From NCBI GenBank assembly GCA_006226595.1, contig SBGP01000077.1:163244-227243 (forward strand): DNA of 64,000 bases. The letters run 5' to 3'. This document shows, in pieces, positions 1 through 6,983 of this stretch. Below the pieces are notes generated by a model that saw only the letters and a program-made list of their open reading frames with translations, was not told where the DNA came from and made no database searches. Position 1 is the first letter of the stretch. Every line of letters starts with the position of its first letter. A program made the translations under genes and the position numbers. This stretch comes from Deltaproteobacteria bacterium (lineage in GTDB: Bacteria > Myxococcota_A > UBA796 > GCA-2862545).

Positions 1-419
1 ACAGCACGTGTCCGAGCCACGCACCGCCGAGACCGGCCAGGGTCGCCGCGATCGCGAGCAAGCCAGCGCGTCGCCAGCGTCCCGGGGCCGCAACCAGGCC
101 GACGAACGCGAGCAGCGGTGGCAGCCCGAGCCACACGACCAGCGCGGCCCACGCAGCAAACCAGGGGCTCGCACTCGGCGAGGTCTGGAGCAACTGCACG
201 TCGTTGGCCGCGGCGATGCGTGCCACCAGCAGCCCGGCGAGCCCGCCACCGACGCCAACCGCGCCGAGCACCGCGAGCCCGCTGACCGCCAGCGCCGGCC
301 ACGCGATGGGCGCGCGCTGCCCCGCGGACGGCATGCGCGACACGCCGAACGCCGCCAGCCCCAGCCCAACCGGCAGGCTGACGACCACGCCGAGCAGCTC
401 GACCAGACCCAGGCCCACC
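1..419 (-). CDS. Partial polytopic membrane protein, 3' end beyond window
   Basis: An open minus-strand frame starts with GTG at 419, four bases after the stop of the acyl-CoA dehydrogenase, and runs off the left edge (139 codons seen). The translation is very hydrophobic, rich in Gly, Ala, Leu and Val, with about four likely membrane segments; the first begins almost at the start (VGLGLVELLGVVVSLPVGLG). No conserved motif is recognised, so no function is proposed. The short spacing suggests it is co-transcribed with, and perhaps translationally coupled to, the dehydrogenase. The reading frame is supported by hydrophobic segments broken by charged loops; the start is less sure because no clear Shine-Dalgarno is present. 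Confidence 0.55.
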
Positions 420-422
420 CGG

Positions 423-1577
423 TCAGCCGACCAGGCTGCGAGCGATGACCAGCCGCTGGATCTCGCTCGACCCTTCGTAGATGCGGGTGACGCGGATGTC
501 CCGATACAGCCGCTCGACGGTGTACTCCTCGCTGTAGCCGTAGCCACCGTGGAGCTGCACGCAGCGGTCGATCACGCGGTCCGCGGCCTCGGAGGCGAAC
601 ACCTTGGCCATGCTCGACTCGGGCCCCGCGGTGTGGCCGGCATCGAGCAACCTCGCCGCGCGCACCGCCAGGGTCCAGGCGGCGTCGAGATCAATGCGGC
701 AGTCGGCCAGCGCGAAGCGCGAGTTCTGGAAGTCCGCGATGCGCTTTCCGAAAGCCCGGCGCTCGACCGTGTACGCCAGGGCTTCGGCGAGTGCCGCCTC
801 CCCCAGTCCCAGGCACAGCCCCGAGATGCCGACGCGACCCGCCCCCAGCGCTTCGAGCGCGAGTGCGTAGCCGCGGGTGGGCTCCCCGAGCACGTCCTCG
901 TCGGGTACGAACAGATCGTCGAGGTGCAGCGCGACGGTTCCCGAGCTGCGCTGCCCCATCTTGCGCTCCTCCTTGCCGATCTCGAGGCCCTCGGCCCCGC
1001 GCGGCACCAGGAACGCGCCGATGTCCTGCCGCCCCTGCCCCGTCCGCGCGAACACGAGGTACATACCGGCATACGCCCCGCTCGTGATCCACATCTTCGA
1101 GCCGGTGAGCCGCCAGCCACCGTCCACCCGGCGCGCCGTGGTCGCGAGGGCCGCGGCATCGGAGCCCGCCTGCGGCTCCGACAGGCAGAAGGACACGGGT
1201 CCGAAGCGCCCGTCACACAGCGGGGCGAGCCAGCGCGACTTCTGGTCCTCGCTCGCGTGGTCGGCGAGCAGCTTGGACACCAGGTTGCTCGCGGCGACGA
1301 CCACCGACACCGAGGCGTCCCCCTCGGTGAGCGCCTCCATCGCGAGCAGGTACGCGAGGTTGTCGAACCCGCCGCCGCCATCGCACTCCGGCACCTTGGC
1401 GGCCATCATGCCCATCTCGGCGAGCTCACCGAGGATGTCCGCGGGAAAGCGGTGCTCCCGGTCGCGCTGCATGGCCCCCGGCGCGATGCGCTCCGCCGCA
1501 TAGGCGCACAGCATCTCGTACAGATCGCGCTGGGCGTCGGTCGGCGTGACGAGCACGCGGTCGAGGTCGATGGGCAT
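423..1577 (-). CDS. Acyl-CoA dehydrogenase
   Basis: A 384-residue cytoplasmic flavoenzyme that oxidises acyl-CoA to trans-2-enoyl-CoA (fatty-acid or branched-chain amino-acid breakdown), passing electrons to ETF. Signature 1, SEPQAGSDAA, is at residues 133-142. The C-terminal signature contains QLHGGYGYSEEY and ends in IYEGSSEIQRL, where E368 is the expected catalytic base of the short/medium-chain and glutaryl/isobutyryl subfamilies. Length is normal for the family. The start is chosen for the GGAGG a few bases upstream. Chain-length preference cannot be read from sequence. Its neighbours (cell-division genes upstream, a membrane protein downstream) do not suggest a substrate, and no ETF or enoyl-CoA hydratase gene lies nearby. 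Confidence 0.95.
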   Translation of the reverse strand: MPIDLDRVLVTPTDAQRDLYEMLCAYAAERIAPGAMQRDREHRFPADILGELAEMGMMAAKVPECDGGGGFDNLAYLLAMEALTEGDASVSVVVAASNLVSKLLADHASEDQKSRWLAPLCDGRFGPVSFCLSEPQAGSDAAALATTARRVDGGWRLTGSKMWITSGAYAGMYLVFARTGQGRQDIGAFLVPRGAEGLEIGKEERKMGQRSSGTVALHLDDLFVPDEDVLGEPTRGYALALEALGAGRVGISGLCLGLGEAALAEALAYTVERRAFGKRIADFQNSRFALADCRIDLDAAWTLAVRAARLLDAGHTAGPESSMAKVFASEAADRVIDRCVQLHGGYGYSEEYTVERLYRDIRVTRIYEGSSEIQRLVIARSLVG

Positions 1578-1894
1578 GGCACCTCCGAGGCGCCACCCTA
1601 CCGCGGGCTCGCCGAGTCGGGGCGCAGCCCAGCCACGAGGTGTGCATCACCTCGCGAAGCATCGCGTTTCACCAGAGGGGAGGACCAGTCCGCGACCGAG
1701 CGCCTTGGGAGGGGGGACTGTAGGGGATGGGGTGACTCCACATGAGCATCACTTCGGTGACCCGATGAGCTGGTCGGCGGGGGAATGCCTTCCGGAAGCT
1801 CGGGGGTGGGCGGGGCCGGTGGGTGCTCCCCGGTGGGGGGGATCCGGGGTGTGGTGTCGACTCTCGGTCGCGGACTGACCTGGGGGAAACGGAG
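1578..1894. other. Intergenic spacer between ftsI and the acyl-CoA dehydrogenase gene
   Basis: A 317-bp GC-rich spacer with no convincing gene; the frames crossing it are shadows. It holds a perfect 7-bp hairpin (1636-1654), a small TTCG-loop hairpin near 1753-1764 and several G/C-rich runs around 1800-1855. It separates the end of the division cluster from an unrelated metabolic gene, so it should carry the ftsI terminator and the dehydrogenase promoter. I could not assign a -35/-10 pair with confidence. Confidence 0.5.
1636..1654 (-). terminator. Perfect hairpin, terminator or operator
   Basis: CGAGGTG and CACCTCG pair perfectly around a TGCAT loop. It lies about 60 bp upstream of the dehydrogenase start and 240 bp after the ftsI stop. 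There is no T-run on either strand, so it could equally be a repressor operator for the dehydrogenase. Confidence 0.35.
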
Positions 1895-3892
1895 TTACTG
1901 GAAAACGACGGCGACGAGCTCGCCTTCGCGAATCGGGGTGCCGGGTGCGGGGCTCTGGGCGACGGCCATGCCGCTGCCCTCGAGCGCCACCTTGAGGCCA
2001 CTGGCTTGCAGGCTGGCGAGGACTTCGCGGACCGGACGGCCGCGGAGATCGGGAAGCTCCCATCCGTCGCCGTCCCGGGTGAGGACGAGGCCGTCGTCGG
2101 CGAGCGTGTCGGTGACCGGGACCTCGGCGAGGCGCTCGGCCTCCTCGGTCTCTTCCGGTGGGTCGGGCTCGACGCCGAGCACGCGCATGGCCTCGGCGCC
2201 GATCTCGGCGAAGGCCGGCGCAGCGACGATGCCACCGTAGCGGCTGCCCTGGGTGGGCTCGTCGACGGTGACGACGATGGCGACCTCGGGCCGATCCGCG
2301 GGCAGGAAGCCCATGAACGAGCCGATGCGGCCGGCACCGTAGGTGCCGTTCTCGACCTTCTCAGCGGTTCCGGTCTTGCCGGCGACCTTGTAGCCCTCGA
2401 CCCGCGCGCGGGTCGCGGTGCCACCCTGCTCGGTGACCGAGACCATCATGCGCGCGAGCTTGTGCGCGGTCTCGGCGGACACGGCCTGGCGGACCACCGT
2501 CGGCTTCATGGTCCACGCGGTGAGGCCGTCGGCGTCGGTGATCTCGCTGACGAGGCGGGGCTTCATCAGCTTGCCGTCGTTCGCGAGCGAGGCGGTGGCC
2601 ATGGCCAGCTGCAGGCCGGTCACGGTCATGCCCTGGCCGTAGCTCGTGGTCGCGAGCTCGATGGGCCGGATCTTGGCGGGGTTGCGCAGCGCTCCGGAGC
2701 GCTCGCCGGGAAGCTCGATGCCCGTGGGCTCGCCGAAGCCGAAGGCCTCGAAGTAGTCGATGAACCGGTCGGCACCGATGGCGAGGGCCTGCTTCGCCGA
2801 GCCGATGTTCGACGAGTACTTGAGGACCTCGGTCGCGGTGACGACGCCATGGGGGTGGTCGTCGCGGATGCGGGTGCGGCCGATGTAGTAGGCGCCGCCC
2901 TCGCAATCGACGGGGGACATCTCGTCGATGAGCCCCTCTTCGACGGCCGCGGCAATCGTGAACGGCTTCATCACCGAGCCGGGCTCGATCGCGTCCTGGA
3001 CCGCGTGGTTGCGGCGCGGTGCGGGGTCGGTGTCGAGCGCGTTCGGGTTGAAGGTCGGGCGGTTCGCGAGCGCGAGGATGTCGCCGGTGTCGACGTCGAT
3101 GACCACCGCGAACGCCGCCTTCGGCGCGTGACGCTCGACCACCCCGTCGAGCGCGCGCTCGGCAGCCCGCTGGATGCTGCGGTCGAGGGTGGTGTGGACG
3201 GTCATGCCGGCGTCGGGACGGTGCTCGGCCTCTTCGGCGTCGACACCCAGACCACGGCGGTCGCGACGGCGCTGGACGACGAGCTGCCCACCGTCGAGGT
3301 ACGGGTCCATCGCCTTCTCGAGCCCACCGCGGCCGACGCCCTTGCTGTCCACGAAGCCGAGGATCTGGCTCGCGAGCTGGCCTTCCGGGTAGTAGCGACG
3401 GGCATCGCGATGCGTCCACACCGCGGGATGGTCGAGCTCGGCAATCGCGCGGGCGACCGCGGGATGCACCTTGCTCTTCAGGCGCTGGTAACGCGACTCG
3501 CGGGACAGCTTCTCGAGCATCTCGTGCTCGTCGAGCTCGAGGATGCGCGCAAGGTCACGGGCGAGGCCGACGCGGTCCTCCTCGCGCACCGACATCGGGT
3601 CGACGGCGACGGACGGCGTGTCGAGGCTGGTCGCGAGGCGACGGCCTTCTCGGTCGAGTACCTCGCCGCGGCGCTCGCGAATCGTCACCTGGCCCCAGCG
3701 CTGCACACTCGCCTGGCGAATGGTCTGCGGGTCGGGCGACAAACACAGGGTGGCCCCGCGCACGCCGATCCCGACGAGCACCGCCGCGAACAACGCGCCG
3801 AGCGCACGGGTACGAGACCGCGCACGCGCACGCACGAGCTCCGGCGACTCGACCGGAATCGGAACCGGGGGCACGTACAGGCGGTCGCTCAT
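1895..3892 (-). CDS. ftsI: Cell-division transpeptidase FtsI (class B PBP) with C-terminal PASTA domain
   Basis: A 665-residue septal D,D-transpeptidase that crosslinks peptidoglycan at the division site, partner of FtsL and FtsW. There is an N-terminal membrane segment at residues 31-49. Penicillin-binding motifs are present: SVMK (S306-K309, nucleophile Ser306), SSN (360-362) and KTG (506-508). The last ~50 residues (613-665, ELPDLRGRPVREVL...) form one PASTA domain, an arrangement seen in SpoVD/PBP2-like and deltaproteobacterial enzymes and absent from E. coli FtsI. The start is ATG 3892, overlapping the ftsL stop as ATGA; a longer upstream frame is only the shadow of ftsL. It is the last division gene of the cluster here. 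Confidence 0.95.
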   Translation of the reverse strand: MSDRLYVPPVPIPVESPELVRARARSRTRALGALFAAVLVGIGVRGATLCLSPDPQTIRQASVQRWGQVTIRERRGEVLDREGRRLATSLDTPSVAVDPMSVREEDRVGLARDLARILELDEHEMLEKLSRESRYQRLKSKVHPAVARAIAELDHPAVWTHRDARRYYPEGQLASQILGFVDSKGVGRGGLEKAMDPYLDGGQLVVQRRRDRRGLGVDAEEAEHRPDAGMTVHTTLDRSIQRAAERALDGVVERHAPKAAFAVVIDVDTGDILALANRPTFNPNALDTDPAPRRNHAVQDAIEPGSVMKPFTIAAAVEEGLIDEMSPVDCEGGAYYIGRTRIRDDHPHGVVTATEVLKYSSNIGSAKQALAIGADRFIDYFEAFGFGEPTGIELPGERSGALRNPAKIRPIELATTSYGQGMTVTGLQLAMATASLANDGKLMKPRLVSEITDADGLTAWTMKPTVVRQAVSAETAHKLARMMVSVTEQGGTATRARVEGYKVAGKTGTAEKVENGTYGAGRIGSFMGFLPADRPEVAIVVTVDEPTQGSRYGGIVAAPAFAEIGAEAMRVLGVEPDPPEETEEAERLAEVPVTDTLADDGLVLTRDGDGWELPDLRGRPVREVLASLQASGLKVALEGSGMAVAQSPAPGTPIREGELVAVVFQ

Positions 3893-4227
3893 CGCACGCG
3901 CTCCACCGAAGCCGGCGTGACGATGGAGAGCTCGGCGGCGACGGCCTCGACCGCGGCGGTGCGGCGGCGAGCGTCGACCTCGAGCTGCAGGCGCTCGTGG
4001 AGGAGCAGTGCCTCCTTCTGCTGGGACTCGGCGCGCTCGATGTCCTTGCGCAGCTCCTGGACCTCGACGCGCACGGCGACGGCAATGGCCATCAGCACGA
4101 ACACGCTGGCCACCCACACGCCATGGCGCCACAGGGGCACCAGACGACGCCAGGGACTGGTCCAGCCCACGACCTCGACGTCGGGAGCGGGAAGCGCAAC
4201 AGCAGCCTCGTGGATGCGATCACTCAT
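3889..4227 (-). CDS. ftsL: FtsL-like division protein
   Basis: A 112-residue bitopic membrane protein with a short cytoplasmic N-terminus, one hydrophobic segment (about residues 36-53, HGVWVASVFVLMAIAVAV) and a heptad-like periplasmic coiled coil rich in Glu, Arg and Leu. Size, topology and position between rsmH and ftsI match FtsL, which joins the FtsQLB complex and activates FtsWI. FtsL sequences are too divergent for motif-level proof, so the call rests on synteny plus topology. It overlaps the rsmH end by 8 bp and shares ATGA with ftsI, implying strict translational coupling. Confidence 0.82.
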   Translation of the reverse strand: MSDRIHEAAVALPAPDVEVVGWTSPWRRLVPLWRHGVWVASVFVLMAIAVAVRVEVQELRKDIERAESQQKEALLLHERLQLEVDARRRTAAVEAVAAELSIVTPASVERVR

Positions 4228-5134
4228 GGGGGAGCCTCACTGCAGTGCGGAGGCGGGCCGAGCGGGCCCGGGGGTTGGGGTCGGAGGGAGGGGCGGTGAC
4301 GCTCTTGCGGGGCCTTTCGAGGCGAAAGGTGCCGACCGGGTGGCCGAACGCGTCACGCGGGGCTTCGCGGCCCGACTCGTGCGCCATGAAGCGCTTGACG
4401 AGACGGTCCTCGAGGGAGTGGAAGGTGATGATGCACAGGCGGCCGCCGGGTCGTAGCACGTCGATCGCGGCAGGCAGGAAGCGCTCGATCTCGCCCAGCT
4501 CGTCGTTCACGGCGATTCGAAGGCCCTGGAAGCTCTTCGTGGCCGGGTGAATGCGACCTTTGGTGCGGCCGACGGCGCCGGCGATGATCTTCGCGAGCTG
4601 CAGGGTGTCGGTGATCGGGCGGTTGGCGACGATCGCCCGGGCCACCGCCCGAGAGCGACGCTCCTCGCCGTACTCGAAGATCACGCGCGCGATCTCTTCT
4701 TCACGCCAGCGGTTGACGATGTCGTCCGCGGACAGCGACGCATCGGGGTCCATGCGCATGTCGACCGGACCGGCGAAGCGGAAGGAGAACCCGCGCTCGG
4801 CGAGGTCCAGCTGGGGGCTCGACACACCGAGGTCCGCGATGACGCCATCGACGTGGTCGATGCCGAGGTCCGCGAGCACGTAGGCGATCTCGGAGAAGCG
4901 CGCGCGCACGGGCACGAAGCGCTCACCGAAGCGCGCGAGCCGTTCTCCCGCCGCCTTCAGCGCGCTGGGATCCCGGTCGATGCCGATGACCTTGCAGTCC
5001 GCCGCGTCGAGGATGGCCTCGGTGTGGCCGCCGCCTCCGAGGGTGCAGTCCACGTAGGTCATGCCCGCCTGCGGCTGCAGGGCGACCACGGTCTCTTCGA
5101 GCAGGACGGAGGTGTGTTCGAAGGCCACGGTCAT
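4220..5134 (-). CDS. rsmH: 16S rRNA m4C1402 methyltransferase RsmH (MraW)
   Basis: A 304-residue SAM-dependent enzyme that N4-methylates C1402 of 16S rRNA in the decoding centre. The N-terminus HTSVLLEETVVAL and the SAM-binding stretch DCTLGGGGHTEAIL (residues 29-42) followed by GIDRDPSAL (51-59) are diagnostic; LGVSSPQLD and the late TFHSLEDRLVKRF block are also family hallmarks. A longer open frame exists, but ATG 5134 is preferred. It follows a strong AAGGGGGAGGG Shine-Dalgarno, aligns with the normal N-terminus and overlaps the mraZ stop as ATGA. It is the second gene of the mraZ-rsmH-ftsL-ftsI block. Confidence 0.97.
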   Translation of the reverse strand: MTVAFEHTSVLLEETVVALQPQAGMTYVDCTLGGGGHTEAILDAADCKVIGIDRDPSALKAAGERLARFGERFVPVRARFSEIAYVLADLGIDHVDGVIADLGVSSPQLDLAERGFSFRFAGPVDMRMDPDASLSADDIVNRWREEEIARVIFEYGEERRSRAVARAIVANRPITDTLQLAKIIAGAVGRTKGRIHPATKSFQGLRIAVNDELGEIERFLPAAIDVLRPGGRLCIITFHSLEDRLVKRFMAHESGREAPRDAFGHPVGTFRLERPRKSVTAPPSDPNPRARSARLRTAVRLPHE

Positions 5135-5580
5135 CCCTCCCCCTTGCGACCGGGCAGGCCCGACGCAACGGCGCGGCGACCGAGGGACTCCTTGAAGCGG
5201 CCCTCCCAGGTCTCGCGGTCCCAGATCTCGATGCGGTTGAGCATGGAGTTGACCACCACGTCCTTGTCGAGACCGGCGAGCTCGCGGAGCATCGGCGGCA
5301 CGCGGATGCGGCCCTGCCCGTCGATGTCCACGTCGTTCGCGGTCGACAGGAAGGCATGCACGAAGTCGGCGACCTCGTCGTCGAAGGGGTCGAGTCCCTC
5401 CACCTTGGACTCGATCTTCTCGAACTCGTCGGGCGACCACCCGTACACCGCGCCCTTCTGGAACGTCAGCACCAGCTGCGTCACGCCGTGCACGCCCACA
5501 GCCCGCTTCAGCGGGGCCGGAAGCATGAGCCGTCCCTTCGCGTCGAGGGTGGCGTTGGCCTGGCAGCGGACACGGAGCAT
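5131..5580 (-). CDS. mraZ: Transcriptional regulator MraZ
   Basis: A 149-residue protein with two SpoVT/AbrB-type half-domains: ANATLDAKGRLMLPAPLK near residue 8 and NDVDIDGQGRIRVPPMLRE near residue 85. MraZ forms ring oligomers, binds GTGGG-type direct repeats upstream of its own gene and represses the division/cell-wall cluster in characterised bacteria. That target array is visible just upstream here (5613-5659), so autoregulation is a strong inference. First gene of the cluster; its stop overlaps the rsmH start. Length is at the normal 140-150. Confidence 0.96.
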   Translation of the reverse strand: MLRVRCQANATLDAKGRLMLPAPLKRAVGVHGVTQLVLTFQKGAVYGWSPDEFEKIESKVEGLDPFDDEVADFVHAFLSTANDVDIDGQGRIRVPPMLRELAGLDKDVVVNSMLNRIEIWDRETWEGRFKESLGRRAVASGLPGRKGEG

Positions 5581-5600
5581 CGAACGGAACTTGGGCAGGT

Positions 5601-5619
5601 GGTGGGAGGCGATCCCACC
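5601..5619 (-). other. Hairpin overlapping the proximal MraZ box
   Basis: GGTGGGA and TCCCACC form a perfect 7-bp inverted repeat around GGCGA. One arm is the MraZ box nearest the mraZ start, so the site could act as DNA operator and as an mRNA leader hairpin 20-40 nt before the start codon. Confidence 0.45.
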
Positions 5620-5659
5620 TTACTCCACTTCCTCCCACTTTCAACCCATTCCGATCCAC
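5613..5659 (-). promoter_or_regulatory. MraZ-box array upstream of mraZ
   Basis: On the minus strand, five GTGGGA/GTGGA/TGGGT elements lie in a row, their centres at 5617, 5627, 5637, 5648 and 5658: spacing 10, 10, 11 and 10 bp, about one helical turn. Known MraZ operators are TGGG-type direct repeats with 5-nt spacers, so this is the expected autoregulatory site, 33-79 bp before the mraZ start. Confidence 0.8.
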
Positions 5660-5779
5660 TTTCGGCCCCAAAACCCCCATTTCGATCGCGGATCTGCGTG
5701 TCCCTCCCACGAGCCAACCCCGGAAGATCCGGACATGGATCCCCTCGCAACCCCGATCTTCGAGCGGTGGGGGCCGATG

Positions 5780-5794
5780 GTGGGAGGAAGTGGA
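5780..5794 (+). promoter_or_regulatory. Mirrored copy of the MraZ box pair facing smpB
   Basis: GTGGGAGGAAGTGGA on the plus strand is an exact 15-nt match to minus-strand bases 5638-5624 in the mraZ operator. It points toward smpB, 120 bp before that start. Further GTGGG elements lie at 5767 and 5833. It may extend MraZ control to the divergent gene or help loop the intergenic DNA. Confidence 0.5.
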
Positions 5795-5914
5795 TCAAAG
5801 ATCGCCCATCTGGGGATCGCGGGGATCAAGAAGTGGGACGCGCGGCGCGTCGACGATCACCCACCGACTCGCCTCCCCTCTCCCACCCCGATAGACCGCC
5901 TCGTTGGAGGCCTT

Positions 5915-6358
5915 GTGGCAACCGGGGAACGCTCCCTCATCGACAACCGACGCGCGCGCTTCGAATACTTCCTCAAGGACACGTTCGAGGCGGGCATCGT
6001 GCTGCTCGGCAGCGAGGTCAAGAGCCTCCGCGCCGGACGCGCGAACCTGCAGGAAGCGTGGATCCGCCTCGACGAGGAGGGCGCGACGCTGGTCGGCCTG
6101 CACATCTCACCCTACGAGCAGGCGAACCGGAACAACCACGAGCCCATGCGTCCGCGGCGCCTGCTGCTCCACGGCACGGAGCTCAACAAGCTCCAGAAGG
6201 GCAAGGACAAGGGCCTGACCATCGTCCCGACCCGCATCTACATCAAGGGCCGCTACATCAAGGTCGAGATCGCGCTCGCCCAGGGCAAGAAGCTCCACGA
6301 CAAGCGCCAGACGATCAAGGAACGCGACCTCGACCGCGAGATGCGGCGGCGTAGCTGA
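5915..6358 (+). CDS. smpB: SsrA-binding protein SmpB
   Basis: A 147-residue RNA-binding protein that delivers tmRNA to stalled ribosomes (trans-translation). The N-terminal RRARFEYFLKDTFEAGIVL, then GSEVKSLRAGRANLQEAW, and the C-terminal GKKLHDKRQTIKERD tail, which mimics the anticodon arm, are all characteristic. GTG 5915 is chosen because it follows GGAGG at the right spacing and gives the expected N-terminus; the frame is open far upstream but that part is shadow sequence. It is divergent from mraZ across a 334-bp spacer that contains MraZ-like boxes. The ssrA gene itself is not in the window. Confidence 0.95.
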   Translation: MATGERSLIDNRRARFEYFLKDTFEAGIVLLGSEVKSLRAGRANLQEAWIRLDEEGATLVGLHISPYEQANRNNHEPMRPRRLLLHGTELNKLQKGKDKGLTIVPTRIYIKGRYIKVEIALAQGKKLHDKRQTIKERDLDREMRRRS

Positions 6359-6867
6359 TGAAGCGCGCGGTGACGGGGACGGCGGTGATCGTCCTGCTCG
6401 CCGCGGGGCTGCTCGTTCCAGGCTGGCTGGCCCGTCGCGACCTCGCGGTCGCGAACCGCTCGCTGGCGCCGATCCTCGCCGGTACCCTGCCCCCTGCCCC
6501 GACGGAGAGCGCACCCGACGCGGTCCCCCCTGCGTATGGCGGGTGTCGCGGCACGACCCGTGGCCCCGGCGTGCTGCTCGCGTGCGACAGCCGCGCCCTG
6601 GCACCCGAGCACCGTCTGCTCGCGAGACGCGCGGACACACCCGAAGAGGTCGCGTGGATCGGGTGGCTGTGTCGGGACGAGGTGTCGCTGACCCGAAAGG
6701 ACGGTGGCCAAGTCGCGGTCGAGCGACTGCGGCTGCTCGCCTATGGCTGGCCCGACGGCGAGCCACTGGTCTCGGGCACGGTCGCCGCCCTTCCCGAGGA
6801 CCTGGCCGCGCCGACGACGACCGGTGTCGCACAGGCCGCGGCGTGGGTCTCGGAGTGCGTCGACTGA
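6358..6867 (+). CDS. Hypothetical membrane-anchored protein
   Basis: A 169-residue protein, unrecognised. It starts as TGATG on the smpB stop, so the two are translationally coupled. Residues 5-24 (AVTGTAVIVLLAAGLLVPGW) form a signal anchor or uncleaved signal peptide, followed by a Pro/Ala-rich linker. The exported remainder contains four cysteines (in GGCRG, LLACDS, GWLCRD and SECVD) that could form two disulfides. This fits the VKOR-DsbA disulfide machinery encoded 116 bp downstream. No known family motif was found. Confidence 0.7.
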   Translation: MKRAVTGTAVIVLLAAGLLVPGWLARRDLAVANRSLAPILAGTLPPAPTESAPDAVPPAYGGCRGTTRGPGVLLACDSRALAPEHRLLARRADTPEEVAWIGWLCRDEVSLTRKDGGQVAVERLRLLAYGWPDGEPLVSGTVAALPEDLAAPTTTGVAQAAAWVSECVD

Positions 6868-6983
6868 CGTCGCGCGCCGTGCGCTGACGGAGAGCGACAG
6901 GTGGTGACCGGGCGTTCCGTGGCCACATGCGGATCGCCGGGATACCCGCCCCTCCGCGGTAACCCCCGCCAGATGGAGCCCGG

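Noticed and set aside
3893..4132. N-terminal extension of ftsI upstream of 3892
   Set aside because: Arg-rich shadow of ftsL; the ATGA overlap start gives a normal FtsI N-terminus.
1823..4456. An 877-codon plus-strand frame opposite ftsI/ftsL
   Set aside because: Antisense shadow; the minus-strand PBP motifs and overlaps are decisive.
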